Positions 63,929 through 64,000 of a stretch of DNA of 64,000 nucleotides are shown piece after piece; position 1 is the stretch's first letter; each line of letters starts with the position of its first letter. This DNA is from Hydractinia symbiolongicarpus (lineage: Eukaryota > Cnidaria > Hydrozoa > Anthoathecata > Hydractiniidae). Under the pieces are notes generated by a model. The model was not told where the DNA came from. It made no database searches and was given only the letters and a program-made list of their open reading frames with translations. The position numbers and the translations under genes were made by a program. The DNA lies in assembly GCF_029227915.1 (NCBI RefSeq), contig NC_079877.1, positions 20,175,851 through 20,239,850 on the forward strand, written 5' to 3'.

Positions 63929-64000
63929 TTTTTTCAACAACTCGAGTTTACCCTCTTCTCTGCCTTTTGCTACTAATTGCTGCCTTTCTTGTTCATTAAT
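63896..64000 (-). CDS. C-terminal end of a convergent gene running off the window
   Basis: The minus strand from base 64000 is open for 34 codons (NEQERQQLVAKGREEGKLEL, then LKKLQSAQYVSTT) to TAG at 63898-63896. It is charged and probably helical. It converges on and overlaps the SAP-like gene, a layout usual in virus-like elements. Too short to name. Confidence 0.45.
   Translation of the reverse strand: MNEQERQQLVAKGREEGKLELLKKLQSAQYVSTT

Overview
This window looks like nuclear DNA of an animal, most likely a cnidarian and possibly a hydrozoan. It is AT-rich, has long GT-AG introns and one clearly animal gene (a WD40/FYVE endosomal protein), and is full of transposon remnants of types common in cnidarian genomes. 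The species is an inference; no ribosomal or mitochondrial marker is present.

Layout. 0-2.5 kb: a possible alpha-kinase relic and a decayed LINE on the minus strand. 2.7-5.5 kb: an exact 600-bp tandem duplication and a 652-bp MITE. 6.2-7.1 kb: the 3' exon of a C2H2 zinc-finger gene. 8.5-17.7 kb: a complete 12-exon WDFY2-like gene (409 aa); intron 1 carries a near-perfect 42-bp hairpin, a TA-flanked MITE and a dead transposase. 19-26 kb: a 1.2-kb element with a 10-bp target duplication, a repeat family (copy 1), tRNA-derived SINEs, and the 5' part of a LINE open reading frame.

26.7-49.4 kb is one nested insertion. A hAT-like element with CAGGGGCGGATCC-type ends and a 5-bp duplication (CTTGC) splits the LINE; removing it restores the LINE frame exactly. 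Inside lies a second element, about 8 kb originally, whose two ends each carry arrays of 17-bp palindromes spaced by about 2 or 3 helical turns. Its left 3.95 kb has been copied into a direct-inverted-direct structure (26845-37013). Its right half holds a five-exon minus-strand gene of unknown function, in which all four introns are phase 1 and the last exon contains 428 TCA/TGA triplets (poly-aspartate). A 3.3-kb tandem duplication, a MITE and an OTU-like pseudogene fill the rest.

49.4-64 kb: the 3' half of the LINE, a TTAA-flanked MITE, a decayed protein-primed-type DNA polymerase B (Maverick/adintovirus-like), copy 2 of the repeat family with SINE-in-MITE nesting, a MITE dense in CTAATTAGG motifs, degenerate tandem repeats, a 575-bp CAGA microsatellite, and at the right edge a compact intronless gene cluster (zinc-ribbon, a stop-riddled gene, SAP-like protein, convergent ORF) that looks like part of an endogenous virus-like element. 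Apart from the WDFY2-like gene, the zinc-finger exon and perhaps the poly-Asp gene, little here looks like functioning host coding sequence.
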